Translations under genes and position numbers: made by a program
NCBI GenBank assembly: GCA_026008535.1
Contig: BRKX01000003.1
Coordinates: 64,381,001-64,445,000 of the forward strand
DNA length: 64,000 nucleotides
Direction: 5' to 3'
Source: Perilla frutescens
Lineage: Eukaryota; Streptophyta; Magnoliopsida; Lamiales; Lamiaceae
Shown: positions 24,392-37,022 of the stretch, one piece after another
Layout: every line of letters starts with the position of its first letter
Position numbering within the stretch: the first letter of the stretch is position 1
The notes under the pieces: model-generated
The model's input: the letters and a program-made list of their open reading frames with translations, nothing else
What the model was told of the DNA's origin: nothing
Database searches by the model: none

Positions 24392-27300
24392 ATGGTGACT
24401 CCAGGTATGGTTTTTATTTTGCATTATTTGATTTAGTTTTGAAATTTTAATGTCGATTAATTTCGCAATTCGTTGTATCTGCATTGATTTTACAGTTCGT
24501 TCTATTGGAGTTCGTTGTATCTGCATTGATTCAGTATTTATGTTTTTATGTTTAATGGATTTGATCTATTTCGTTCAGTTTTGTGTTTTATCAGTTGTTT
24601 TCTAATTGTTACGAATCCTAGGGTTTAGTACGATATTATACAGAATATGCATTATTTTGATCTGTTTATTCGAGTACATCATATAAGATATTTTAGCATG
24701 TTAATGTATTCATTTTAGCATCTCGTGACATATGTTTTCGCATGATAATATGCTGGTTTTAAGTTATTTCTACTGCACTCTGTGAAACATGTCATACAGA
24801 CCATGCTTTGTGTGTGTGTTTTTGTGAGTCGGCTACACAATGTTACACACACCATGCAAACATTAGAATATTGTGGTGCTAAAATGTGTGTTTCATGATG
24901 CTATAATTGTACATATCTCATGCTAAAAATCAATTTATGTGTTGATTGTATGTCTAAACATATCTTAATGTGATTATATTATTATTTTACCTTGTTCAGT
25001 TTATAATTTTTTTTATTTTAATGTGTCAGCTTCTTCTATTTCAAGTGACCGTAGTAATATGACTATAGAGATATCTTCTGGCATGACAAAATATTATATA
25101 CCACATTGTGAATTGAAGCCAACTCTTGAACAAAGTTTTAAAACTCTGGATGAGGGTGTGAAATTTTATAGGATCTATGCAGAATCATCTGGTTTTGACA
25201 TTCGTCTTGGATCAGAGAAGAAATCTAAAGATGGTACAATTATGTGGAAATATGTTTACTGTAGTCGAGAGAGTGAGAAGAATGCATTAGTTGAGGTTGG
25301 TGATTCAAGCAATGTAGTTAAAACAAAGAAGCGTAGAGTCTCTAAGAGATCTAATTGTAGGGCTCGTATTGTGTTCAGGTTTTCTTCTAAGAAATGATAC
25401 ATTGTCAAATTGTTTGAAGAACATCATTCTCACCCATTAGTTTCAGATGATTTCAAAAGATTTCTCAAGGTGAACAGGAATTTAGATGATGTGCACAAGA
25501 ATTTTGTTTTGAATTGTGCTAGAGCAAGCATAGGTCCAATGAGATGTTATAGGCTTTTTAAGGAAGGTGTTGGGAGCTATTCTGATGTAGGTTGCAATGG
25601 AGCTGATTTCAAGAATTATGCCCGTGACTTGAGAGCATACATTCATGGGGCTGATGCTCAAATAGTATTGGATAAGTTTCATTTAAAGCAACAGTCACAT
25701 GCTGGGTTCTTTTTTGAGTATTGTGTTGGCAAAGATGAAAGACTGACACGCATTTTTTGGGCTGATACTCTTTCAAGGAGAAATTATGCTGCTTTCGGTG
25801 ATGTTGTTTCGTTCGATTCAACATATAGTTTGAACAGGTATGTGATGTTTTGTAATTTTAACATTATATGTATAAATTGATGTATAACATAGTTTTAGCA
25901 TCTTGGGTATAAAGTTTTAGCATGATATATATAACATTTTAGCATTCTGTTGCATATACATTACCATTGATTCCATGATATATTTTATTTCTTCCAGTAG
26001 TACTTAGTGTTTTCTCTTTTGTTTTAATGCTAGGTATAACATGATATTTACTCCTTTTACTGGGAAGGACAACCATGGTAAATGTGTATGTTTTGGTACT
26101 AGTTTGCTGTCAGGTGAAGATAATGAGTCGTATTCTTGGGTATTTGAGAAGTTTCTGAAATGTATGGGGAATTCTCCTGGTATGATAATCACTGATCAAG
26201 ACCCTGCATTGAAGATTGCAGTAGAACAATCTTTTCCTGATTCTAGGCGTAGGCTCTGTATGTGGCACATCATGATGAAGGTTCCTGAAAAGGCTCCTCG
26301 TATGCTGAGGAAAGATGAATCATTCATGAAGAGATTAAGTGATGCTGTTTGGTCAGATTACAATGAACCTTTAGATTTTGATTTGAAATGGAATAATATC
26401 ATGGTGGACTATTGTTTGACTAATGATAGTTGGTTCAATTCTATTTTCAGCATTCAAGAATATTGGATTCCTGCCTATTTTAGGGAACTACCAATGAGTG
26501 GTCTCTGTAGAACAACTTCAATTTCAGAGAGTTCTAACAGCCTATTCAACCGCTACATCAATTTCAGATCAAATCTAGTTGAATTCTTTATGCATTTTGA
26601 TAGTGCTATTGATGTACAGAGACATGCATATGATCTGCAAGAGAGTCTTGATGAATCAACCATTCCAATAACAAAGACTCCATTGGAAATTGAAAAACAT
26701 GCAGCTAGTATTTACACTTCTGAAATGTTTAAAAAGGTGCAAGACGAAATTGTGGCTTCGTGTTTTAAATGTAGTGTTGCAGGAATTAATCACTGTGATT
26801 TTGGGCTGTTGTATGATGTTGATGATGGCAGTAAGATTACTCACACGGTAACGTACAACAAAGAAGATGATACTGTTGTATGTAGCTGTAAGAAATTCAT
26901 TAGGGATGCCATATTGTGTTCTCATGTTTTTCTTTTGTTAAAGCATCTGAAAATAGTTTCAATACCATCTAAATATATTGCGGCCCGCTGGACAAGAACT
27001 GCATTAGTTAAGCATATTCATGGTGCTGGTGTTGAGTTATTTGGTAAATCTCTTGTGTCGGATGATACTAGGAGTTTGCTAAATAAGTTGTTTTCAGAAT
27101 TTTATTCTTGTTTGGGCTATGTTGAGCGTGATCTGGAGAAGATGAATTCATTTTTAGCTGTCCTGCAGAAGTTGAAAGCATTGTTTCAGTGTGGTGATAT
27201 GGAGGGTTCTACTTCAACACCCTGCAAGACGATGATGTTTGAGCAATTCTATGGTTCACGTGTGCCTTCTGAAATTCATGTTCATCCACCTATTCCGGTC

Positions 27301-27432
27301 AAAACAAAAGGTAGCGGTAGTCATTTGATATCTAAGAAGGAGGCAAGGAAGAGAAAAGAGAACAAACCACTCAGAATGTGCGGCAATTACCACAAGTTGT
27401 CAGATCATGACGCTAGGAATTGTCCAGCTTGA
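24392..27432 (+). pseudogene. FAR1/MURA-like Mutator transposase, one stop
   Basis: Mutator-superfamily transposase of the FAR1/FRS type. Exons: 24392-24404, 25030-25837, 26034-27432, joined by GT-AG introns into 740 codons. Features in order: FAR1-type DNA-binding region (FYRIYAESSGFDIR to FEEHHSHPL); MULE transposase core with FDSTY, ITDQDPALKIA and LCMWHI; SWIM zinc finger (VCSCKKF...ILCSHVF) near 26875-26935; C-terminal knuckle-like CGNYHKLSDHDARNCP. A TGA at 25395-25397 truncates the DNA-binding region; it looks like a point change from a Trp or Arg codon. Both introns contain ATTTTAGCAT-type motifs on the sense strand, shared with the Ulp1-like genes downstream. A host FRS gene is the alternative; the stop and the repeat context favour a transposon. 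Confidence 0.8.
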
Positions 27433-27714
27433 TGTTATTACAGTGATTGGGCATAGTTTATCATCATATTTTACAATGCTTGTGAATTGTTTTCAATACA
27501 TTCATTTTTAAGAATATATATGATTTTTAATAAAAGTGTTTATGACATTTTCTTTGCGGTAATTATATTACTATTAATTTTTATTAACCATAATTACCGT
27601 TTAGAATATAATGCTAAAATATTGGAAGCATGAGATTATATACGTTGTTAGATTCCCATTGCATTTTTTGTTAATCAGCACATTCTAAAATTAGAAATGA
27701 ATAAGGTTAAAATA

Positions 27715-28330
27715 AGCATAGTAGGAGGCTAAATTTGATGTGACAGTTTCCACTAGGGTTCACCGTTCCCAATTAGGGTTTATTACGTTCCAATTAGGGC
27801 TCATTGCTCCCATTTAGGGTCTATGAGATACCAATTAGGGTTCACCGTTCCAATCAGCGTTCATTGTTACCAAATAGGGTTTATTGCATTTCATTCATGA
27901 GGCTAAAATGAGCGAAGTGGGAGGCTAAAATTGTTGTGACATTTTCCAGTAGGGTTCACCGTTCCCAATTAGGGTTTATTACGTTCCAATTAGGGCTCAT
28001 TGCTCCCATTTAGGGTCTACGAGATACCAATTAGGGTTCACCATTCCAATCAGGGTTCATTGTTCTGAAATAAGGTTTATTGCATTTCATTCATAAGGCT
28101 AAAATGAGCGAAGTGGGAGGCTAAAATTGTTGTGACATTTCCCACTAGGGTTCACAGTTCCCAATTAGGGTATATTACGTTCCAATTAAGGCTCACATGA
28201 TCCCAATTAGTAATTGAGAGATTCCCATCAGGGTTCAGTGTTCCCAAATAGGGTATATTTTGTTTATCAACTCATGCTAAAATGATAACTTCATGAGGCT
28301 AAAATGAGCGAAGTGGGAGGCTAAATTTGA
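27715..28330. repeat. Tandem array, about 195-bp units of TAGGGTT-rich monomers
   Basis: Three copies of a unit of about 195 bp start at GGAGGCTAAA (about 27724, 27918 and 28113), with the next start word at 28314. Each unit is built of monomers of about 21-25 bp with cores like CCAATTAGGGTTCA. Two exact plant teloboxes TTAGGGTTT occur at 27773-27781 and 27969-27977. The array ends just downstream of Ulp1-like copy A. Confidence 0.8.
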
Positions 28331-28677
28331 GGAGAAATGGTATGATGCTAAAATCAAAAGAACAATACCATGTTGGTACAAACATGAATATATACTAACA
28401 GTAACATTTCCAAATATCTATCACAAAACATCTGATATTAATATTAGAGAAAAATATATACTAACAGTAACATTTCCAAATATGCATTATAAAACGTCTG
28501 AATCTAATATTCATCAGCTTAAGCTAACAATATTTATAAATTAACATTCCTAAGATATGTTTCTACAAACTGTTAGTACTTGCAGAAAATATTCATGATA
28601 TATCTATCTTCAAAATGGTACTACTTGCAGAAATTTAATTAATTGTACAAATCATGAAATTTGATTAAGAGTACAAA

Positions 28678-31600
28678 TCATTTGGACAGGGCAAATTGTT
28701 CAACATTAATCGGACCATCTTGACATGAGAGCCTGTAGTGTAGGTTTGCGTCGGCTTTGTTCCTTACACTTTCTAGATTACTGTCTGCACTCAGAATTGC
28801 AGCACAGTATTTGGCTCTCATATATTTCAGCTGTTTCAGATTGTCTGGCTTGATTCCGCTTTTCCAATACTTCAAGCCATCTCCTTCGTACGTTTCCAAA
28901 TGTCTCATCACATAGACCCCACAGTCAATCTTGTTGGTGTCATTCCTCTAGGGCATCTTTAATCTTTCAGCAGATTTAAAATTGTTTGACAATTGTGCCT
29001 CTTTTTTCTTTTGGTTATTATTCTTCAGGAAGTTTACCAGAAAGTTGACCTGTATGTTTTGCTTGTTAGTGGTGTTTTATTGAATGTTAAACATTTTTAT
29101 TGTTGAGTTGTTCATACCGTGAGGTCTGGGATGTCACCATACTTGACTCTTTCTTCACCATCCAGGACTGACGAATTGTCAAGTATCTCCACCTTGTACT
29201 TCCGAAGATCGATGGAAACAATGTAGAAGTGATTTGAATTGTATATTGGGAAGAGGTACTGCACATGAATGATAAGATTATGTGAATTTTGTTCTTCTAT
29301 AATTAAAATTCTCATGTATATATTTGTTTTACCGTGTCAATGTCTGCGATTTTCAGTGTTTGCATCCTCTGAATTTCTCCAAGCAGTGTTTCAGAGAATT
29401 TTGATCTTCTTTTTCCTTCATCCCATGCTGCTGCAGGCTCTGAAATGGTTTTCCACTGTACAAATACCAATTTTAGCACCGTGGAATACACATATTGGCA
29501 TATACATATACACAGTTTATGATGTGACTGAAGAAATTTAAATCACTTATTGTTGTGCCAGTTGTGCTGAAGAATCTCTTCGGAGAGTATGGACCTCGCA
29601 GTTTTTCTTTATGGTTCAAGATGGTGCTCCACACGTCAATAACAGCATAGCTTATGTAGGTGTTGAGAGCTAATGTCTTCATTTCATTCCTTGTAATGAA
29701 GACTATACCATCCGAATATACAAAATCATCTCTGAAAAAATGAGTTTTTGTGAGATGTTTTCAAAGTAAATTTGTTTAATAGTTGATACAATAATGTTGC
29801 AGGATGATATATGAAAATTACTCATTCGCTTTATCATTCTTCATCAACCAGAAGTATAATTCCCTCTCAGTTATGCTCAACTTTTCATTTGTTGTGATAA
29901 CTCTCTCTTGCAAAGGAGATACCATCTTCTGAGTGTTTTTCAATGATAATTTATTTCTCGTGACCACCCCTGTATATCCCTTCACAATTTTACAATATCA
30001 TAGTTGTTATGCCATGATTGGTTATCATGATTAAATTTTATTAAGTATAATTATATGTAAATGATTTAATTTTTGTTTACCTTAGTTTCAGAATCATTTT
30101 CAACAATCTTCTTTCCTTTTTTGGCAGCGCGAGCCCGCTGAAAGTTTGATATCATATGCTATTAATGTTTTGCTTGGAAAGGTATGCATGTTAAAATGGA
30201 TTTATCCAACATGCTTAAATCATATATAGATCATGCTAAAATGCAACTGGAACCTGTTCTTCTTCAGCAGGAGCCTCTTCTGCATTTTTCTGAGCACTTT
30301 GCTCAACAGCCTGAAAGTTTACATTATTATGTTATCAATGTTTTGTTTAATAGTGTATGCATGCTTAAATGAAACTTACGTCGTGCTCTGTCTCAGCTTT
30401 ATCTTCTTTCTCATTGACATCATGCAAGTTTAGATTGTTATGTGCTTCCTCTTTACTGAGAGCTTTTCTAGCATTCTCAGTACTTATGTCAACATCCTGT
30501 AAGTTTGGAGTATGTTGTCAATCTTTTTTTCTTTTGATATTAAGATCACAATAATCTAAGCAAGAGATTCATGACAAAATCAATTACAGGCCATATTAAA
30601 ATGTTACTTACATCGTATTCCCCTTCACGTCCATCTGAATCAACTTTCTCGCTCATAGTTTCTTCTTCTGTCTCATCCTCCTCACCTTCATAGGGTCCAT
30701 ACACTGACCCTAACCCAAATCCACTTGCACTCATTTCAAACTCTTCTCTATCAATTAACAGAATTGTATTCCATTCTTGTATCACCGGTACAGTCCTGGG
30801 TATATACCTGGTGAACAAGATTACCCTATCGACATACAGAAGCTGTTCCGTTGTTCAATTATTGTAATAATTAGTACTGGTAATCAGGAAAAAAGAGTCC
30901 AAAATGTATGCAAATAATTGCTAAAATGAAATATGGATACGGAGTCTTATAGTCAAGAACAAGATGGGGCCCATGAAGTCTTTCGTCTTGTTTCTATGCC
31001 AGGATGTTGCATGCTCAACCAAGTATCTAACAGTGAAGTCACACCAGTTGAACTGTGATACATTGTCAATATCATCGAAGAGATGCATGATCTTCGGAGG
31101 TAAATAACCGTTGCCTTCATTTTCTATAAGACAACTTGTAAGCAAGACCATAAATTATTTCTTTAACCATCTCCCTCCTTCAGTGTCTTCAAGCATGTTT
31201 GTAATAATATCAGATGCTTCGATCTTGTATTTTTCTTTCTCTACCCTTTGTCTCCAGCTATATATCAGCTGACATCGATGATTCATTTTCTTCCTCTCCA
31301 TAAGTGTTCGACCTTTTGGAAAGCTAAACACGAGTGCAACATCATCCTCAGTAATTGAAACACTACCTCCATTTTCTGGAAGTTCTATCTGGCAGCGTCG
31401 TGGATTGAAATTATCTAGAACCCAATAGCTCAACTTTTGTGGTATTTCCCTTATATTGAGGTACAAGATATTTCTGAATCCTATACTAATGACAGCTTCC
31501 CTCTGCTTATAGTTGAGATCTTTAATTACTTTCGTCAGAGGTGCTGGGATTGCTATGCTCTTCAGCGTATTCTCCTGCATCACTACCTCAACTTGAGATG

Positions 31601-32160
31601 ATGATGACTCAACATGTTCTTGGAAAGAATCAATATGTTCTCCTTGAATTCGACGAAGGAATTCTGATCCAGATGAATTTGGTTCTGGATTTTTATGCTT
31701 CAAATTATTTGCATAGGTTAATTATAAATCAATTTGTCCTAAACTAATTCTGCAACAGCTCAATCAACATGGCTAATATAATCTATTCATGCTAAAACTG
31801 GAGTTTATTCATGCTCAAATTATATTGTACATCATGCTAAAACAATGATTTCAAATAAATAATAGAAAAGGTTTTTTTTTTCAAAATAAATAACTTTACT
31901 CTCATAGTTTTTCAAAATTCATCACATATATGTTATTACGCTACAATGATTATGCTAAAATTATCAACAAATTTTATGATTGCTTTCCCACTGGAAAAAC
32001 AAATGAAACTCAACAAATTTAAAATATGTTTGAACCTTAACTTCATCTCTAACAACAGAGTAAGTACATATATGTTCAGACCTTCGTATGTATGTTCTTT
32101 TTACAGAAACAAAAGTGTACCTTTTTTGTTGGTAGAGGCTACAACTTTTTTGTCCGCCAT
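28678..32160 (-). pseudogene. Ulp1/C48 protease-like transposon gene, copy A
   Basis: First of three tandem paralogues. Exon 1 encodes MADKKVVASTNKK (ATG at 32160). The main N-terminal exon (about 31703-30950) carries a conserved plant region (LSYWVLDNFNPRRC, ITEDDVALVFSFPKGRTL, GPILFLT) that I compare, with caution, to DUF1985/plant-mobile-domain proteins. Acidic exons follow, then a Ulp1 (SUMO-protease) domain with NSNHFYIVSID (His), EILDNS (Asp) and DCGVYVMRH (Cys). Lesions: TAA at 31155-31157, a splice donor changed from GT to AT near 30952 relative to copy B, and TAG near 28949-28951 where copy B has TGG. The coiled acidic segment present in B and C is missing. Introns are rich in ATTTTAGCAT motifs. 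Not expected to give a full protein. Confidence 0.75.
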
Positions 32161-32289
32161 TGTCGTTCTTCGTCTTTGCACTTTTTTTTTCTCTTGTTGT
32201 CGTGAATGGAGTTTCTGTGAAAAGGGGTATTTGTTGCAGGTAAATAATGAATATATGCTCGTTGCAGGTTTCTGAGCACACACAACTTT

Positions 32290-32640
32290 TAATTTGAATA
32301 TCTCAACTGTTCATTAAATTTAATTTTAATTACATTTTCGTACCTAATGATTTACGCGGGACGAAATATGATATATTATTTCATAGAATAAAAGTCATAA
32401 TTATTTTAACATACTAATTATTATTTATGTATTTAGATTAATTTTTCCATCACGTACTAATGTTTTTAATTAGGAACTTTTATTTTTAATTTTATCATAA
32501 TCTTAACCTTCTCATATTCGTGTTTATTACGTTATTACAGTTCACGGTTTATTATAGACGAACTAGTGTTTCTACGATGCTAAAATGATAGTAGTATCAT
32601 GCTAAAATTAATTCAGAGACTGGTGAAGCATGGTCATAGA
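32290..32640. other. AT-rich spacer between copies A and B
   Basis: No gene. Contains two ATGCTAAAAT motifs near 32577 and 32609. Confidence 0.5.
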
Positions 32641-33160
32641 AATGAGAGGCTAAATTTGATGTGACATTTTCCACTAGGGTTCACCGTTCCCAATTAGGGT
32701 TTATTACCTCCCAATTCAGGCTCATGTGATCTCAATTAGTAATTGTGAGATTCCTATTAGGGTTCAGTGTTCCCAAATAGAGTGTATTGCGTTCCATTCC
32801 AATGAAATCGCCGTTCCATCTTTGGTTTATCAACACATGCTAAAATGAGAACTTCATGAGGCTAAAATGAGAAAAGTGGGAGGCTAAATTTGATGTGACA
32901 TTTTCCATTAGGGTTCACCTTTCCTAATTAGGGTTTATTACATTCCAATTAGGGCTCATCTGATCCCAATTAGTAATTGTGAGATTCCCATTAGGGTTCA
33001 GTGTTCCCAAATAGGGTGCATTGCATTTCATTCCAATGAAATCATCGTTCCATATTTTGTTTATCAACACATGCTAAAATGATAACTTCATGAGGCTAAA
33101 ATGAGCGAAGTGAGAGGCTAAATTTGAGGAGAAATGGTATGATGCTAAAATCTAAAGAAC
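32640..33160. repeat. Tandem array downstream of copy B
   Basis: Two further units (about 235 bp) of the same family as 27715-28330, starting at GAGGCTAAATTTGATG (about 32644 and 32881) and ending at a related word near 33113. They contain exact teloboxes TTAGGGTTT at 32694-32702 and 32928-32936. The array has the same position, downstream of a Ulp1-like gene, as the one after copy A, so it was duplicated with the gene. Confidence 0.8.
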
Positions 33161-36100
33161 AATACCATGTTGGTACAAACATGAATACATACTAATATTC
33201 ATCAACCTAAACTAACAATTATCCATCACAAAACATCTGATACTAATATTCATCAACCTAAACTAACAATTATCAGCTTAACCTAATATTTATAAAAATA
33301 ATATTCATGATAAATCTGTCTTCAAAATGGTAGTATTTGCAGAAATTTGGTTAAGATTACAAATCATTCAGAGAGAGAGAAGGAAATCTTCAACACTGAT
33401 CAGACCATCTTCACATGACATCCTGTAGAATAAGTTTGCCTCCGCTTTGTACCTTGCACCATATACATTACTGTCTGCACTGAGAATCGTAGCATAGTAT
33501 TTGACTCTCATAAACTTGAGTTGTTTGAGATTGTTTGGCTTGATTCCAGATTTCCAATTCTTTAGCCCATCTCCTTTGTAAGTTTCCAAGTGCCTCATCG
33601 CAAAGACCCCGCAGTCAATTTTGTTGGTGTCATTCCTCCACGGCATCTTCAATCTTTCAGCAGATTTGAAATTCTTCAACAATTGTGCCGATTTTTTCTT
33701 CCGGTCATTATTCTTTAGGAATTCTACCAGAAACTTGACCTGTATATTTTTTATTGTTAGTGGTGTTCTGTTGAATGTTAAACATTTGTATTGTTTAGTT
33801 GCTCATACTGTGAGGTTAGGGATGTCACCATACTTGACACTTTCTTCACCATCCAGCACAGAGGAGTTGTCAAGTATCTCCACCTTGTATTTGCGAAGGT
33901 CGATGGACACAACATAGAAATGATTTGCATTGTATATGGGGAAGAGGTACTGCACATGAATAATAAGATTATGTGAGTTTTGTTATTCTATAATTAAAAT
34001 TCTCATGTATATATTTATTTTACCATATCAATGTCTGCGATTTTCAGTGTTTTCATCCTCTGAATCTCTCCGAGCAGTGTTTCACAGAATTTTGACATTC
34101 TTCTTTCCTCATCCCATACTGCAGCAGGCTCTGAAATTGTTTTCCACTGTACAATATACAGAAAATTATTTATGCACGTATTAGCATAAACATATACACA
34201 TTTTAGCATGAGATTGAAGAACTCCAAATCACTTACAGTTGTGTCCGTTGAAGTGAAGAATCTTCTCGGGGAATTCGGACCTCTCAATTTTTCATTATGA
34301 TTCAGGATGGTGCTCCACACATCGATAACGGCATAGCTAATGTACGTGCCAGGAGCTAATGTCTTCATTTCATTTCTTGCAATGAAGACCTCTCCATCCG
34401 AATAAACAAAATCATCACTGCAAAAATTAGTTCTTTGTGAGATGTTTTCAAAGTAATTTTGTTTTATAATGTGAAATAATATTGAAAGATGATATATGAA
34501 AATTACTCATTTGCTTCATCGTTCTTCATCAACCAGAAGAACAAATCCCTCTCACTCTTGCTCAACTTTTCATTCGTTGTTATTGTTCTGTCTTGATAAG
34601 GAGACACCATCTTCTCAGTTTTTTTCAAAGATAATTTATTTCGTGTGACCACCCCTGTGCATCCCTATACAATTATACAATATCGTAGTTGTTATGCCAG
34701 GATTGGTTATCATGATAAAATTTTATGAAGTATAATGATATGTAAATGATTTAATATTGTTTACCTCAGCCTAAGAATCCTTCTCTACAATCTTCTTCTT
34801 ATCTTTTTTCATAGCTCGACGACACTGAAAATTTGATATCATATGTAATCAATGTTTTGCTTGGAAAGGTAGTGCATGCTAAAATAAATTTTGACAAATT
34901 GCTAAAATCATATATAGAGCATGCTAAAATGTAACTTACAGGTTCTTCAGCAGTTGAAACTTGTTTCTCTTCATGTGGAGTGTCAGCAGTTTGCTCAACA
35001 TCCTGAAAGTTTAGATTATTATGTTAAGAATGTTTTGCTTTGAAATAGAATGTATGTATGCTTTAATGAAACTTACATCGTGTTGTTTGTCAGCTTGATC
35101 TTCTTTCTCTTGGTTTTCATCAACACCCTCTTTCTCAGCTTGATCTTTCTTCTCTGTGTTTTGATCAACACCCTGCAAGTTTGGATTGTCGTGCTATTGT
35201 TAGTTATTCAGATAATGCTAAATTGAGCTATAGGTCGATGCTAAAATATATACTTGGTCATGCGAAAATGAGTTACATGTCATGCTAGAATTCTTACATC
35301 GTGCTCTTTCTCATGTTCTTGTTCTTCCTCGTGACTGACAGCTTTTCTAGTATTCTCAGTATTTTTCTCAAAACCCTGTAAGCTTGGAGTATGCTTTTGA
35401 TATTAGGATCACAATAATCTGAGCAGTAGATTTATGGAAAAATAAATTACAGGTCATGGCAGAGTGTTACTTACATCATTTTTGTTCCCAGTCTGTTGCT
35501 CTTCACCTTCATTCTCAGCAGTAGTTTCCTCTTTACCCTCTTTATCACTCATAGTTTCTCCAAAACAAATAGGAGAAACATAATCATCTTCATGTTGAGT
35601 GTCAAGAGGCACCAATGGCTCATTCTCTCTAGCAATCACTTCTTCCTCTTCATGCATCATCATTCTATCATTCTCTTCCACAACTCTAAGGACCGTGTCC
35701 CATCTCTCATTGTCATCACCCAGGATCAGAGTAGGCAAAGCATCTAACTTCCTTTTCAAATCATCTATTTTCAATGCAGCTTTCTCCAACTCCATAATCA
35801 TAGCAATGTGTTCTGGATAGGACCAGAAATCATCATCAAGTTCTGGTGTTATGTTTATATTTTGCTCAGATGATTCTGCCTTTGTCACCAGAAGTGCTGC
35901 TTCCACCATTCTCTTGAAATTTTTGTTTCTCACCATCTCATCCGGAGCTTCATTGACAATAGAAATTATTTTTTCGACAGCTGTAACTGCTATCTTTGCG
36001 TTCTCCATTATCTCTTTTCGAATCTGCTCAATAGGTTTCTAGGAGCAGCTCGGGCTGGGATCAGCATAGGAAGGCACATTCTCTTTATCTCTTGCCTCAG

Positions 36101-37022
36101 CTCCATCACCCTGATCTTCGTCTTCTTCCATCTCATCCTCCTCACCATAATAGGGTCCAGACACTAACCCTAAACCAAATCCACCTGCACTCACTTCAAG
36201 TTCTTGTCTCTCAAATAACTGAGCACTTGCCCATTGTTCTATGACTCGTACAGATCTGGGTATATACCTGCTGAACAGGACTACCCTATTGACATACACA
36301 AGCTGTTGCATTGTTCAATTATTGTACTAAATAATACTGGTAATCAGGAAAAATGAGTCTAAAATTTATATAAATATTTGCTAAAATGAAATATGGATAT
36401 GGAGTCTTACAGTCAAAAACAAGATGGGGCCCGTGAAGTCTTTCACTTTGTTTCTGTGCCAGTCAGTTACATGCTCAATCAAGGCTCTAATCGTGAACTC
36501 ACACCAGTTCAACTGTGAAACATTGTCAATATCATCGAATAGATGCATGATCTTCGGAGCTAAATACCCGTTGCCTCCATTTTCTATCAGACAACTAGTA
36601 AGCAAGACCATAAATTGTATTTTGAACCATCTTCCTCCTTCAACGTCCTCAAGCATGTTTGTAATGATATCAGATGCTAGGATTTTGTATTTTTTTTCTG
36701 CACCCTTTGTCTCCAGCTTTCTATCAACTTGCATGGATGATTCATTTTCTTCCTCTCCATAAGTGTTCAACCTTGTGGAAAGCCAAACATGAGTGCAACA
36801 TCATCTTCAGTAATTGGAACACTACCTCCATTTTCTGGAAGTTGAATCTGGCAGCGCCTTGGATTGAAATTATCTAAAACCCAATAGGTCAACTTTTGAG
36901 GCAATTCCAACACTTTCAAGTGTAGGATATGTCTAAATCCCATACTAATGATAGCTTGCCTCTGCTTATAGTTGAGATCTTTAATTGCTTTTGACAGAGG
37001 TGCTGGGATTGCTCTTCCCTTC

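Noticed and set aside
24392..27432. A functional host FAR1/FRS transcription factor
   Set aside because: An in-frame stop in the DNA-binding region, motif sharing with the Ulp1-like transposon genes, and the surrounding repeats favour a transposase pseudogene.
27715..33160. CRISPR-like array
   Set aside because: This is plant DNA; the units are degenerate tandem repeats without unique spacers and no cas genes are present.
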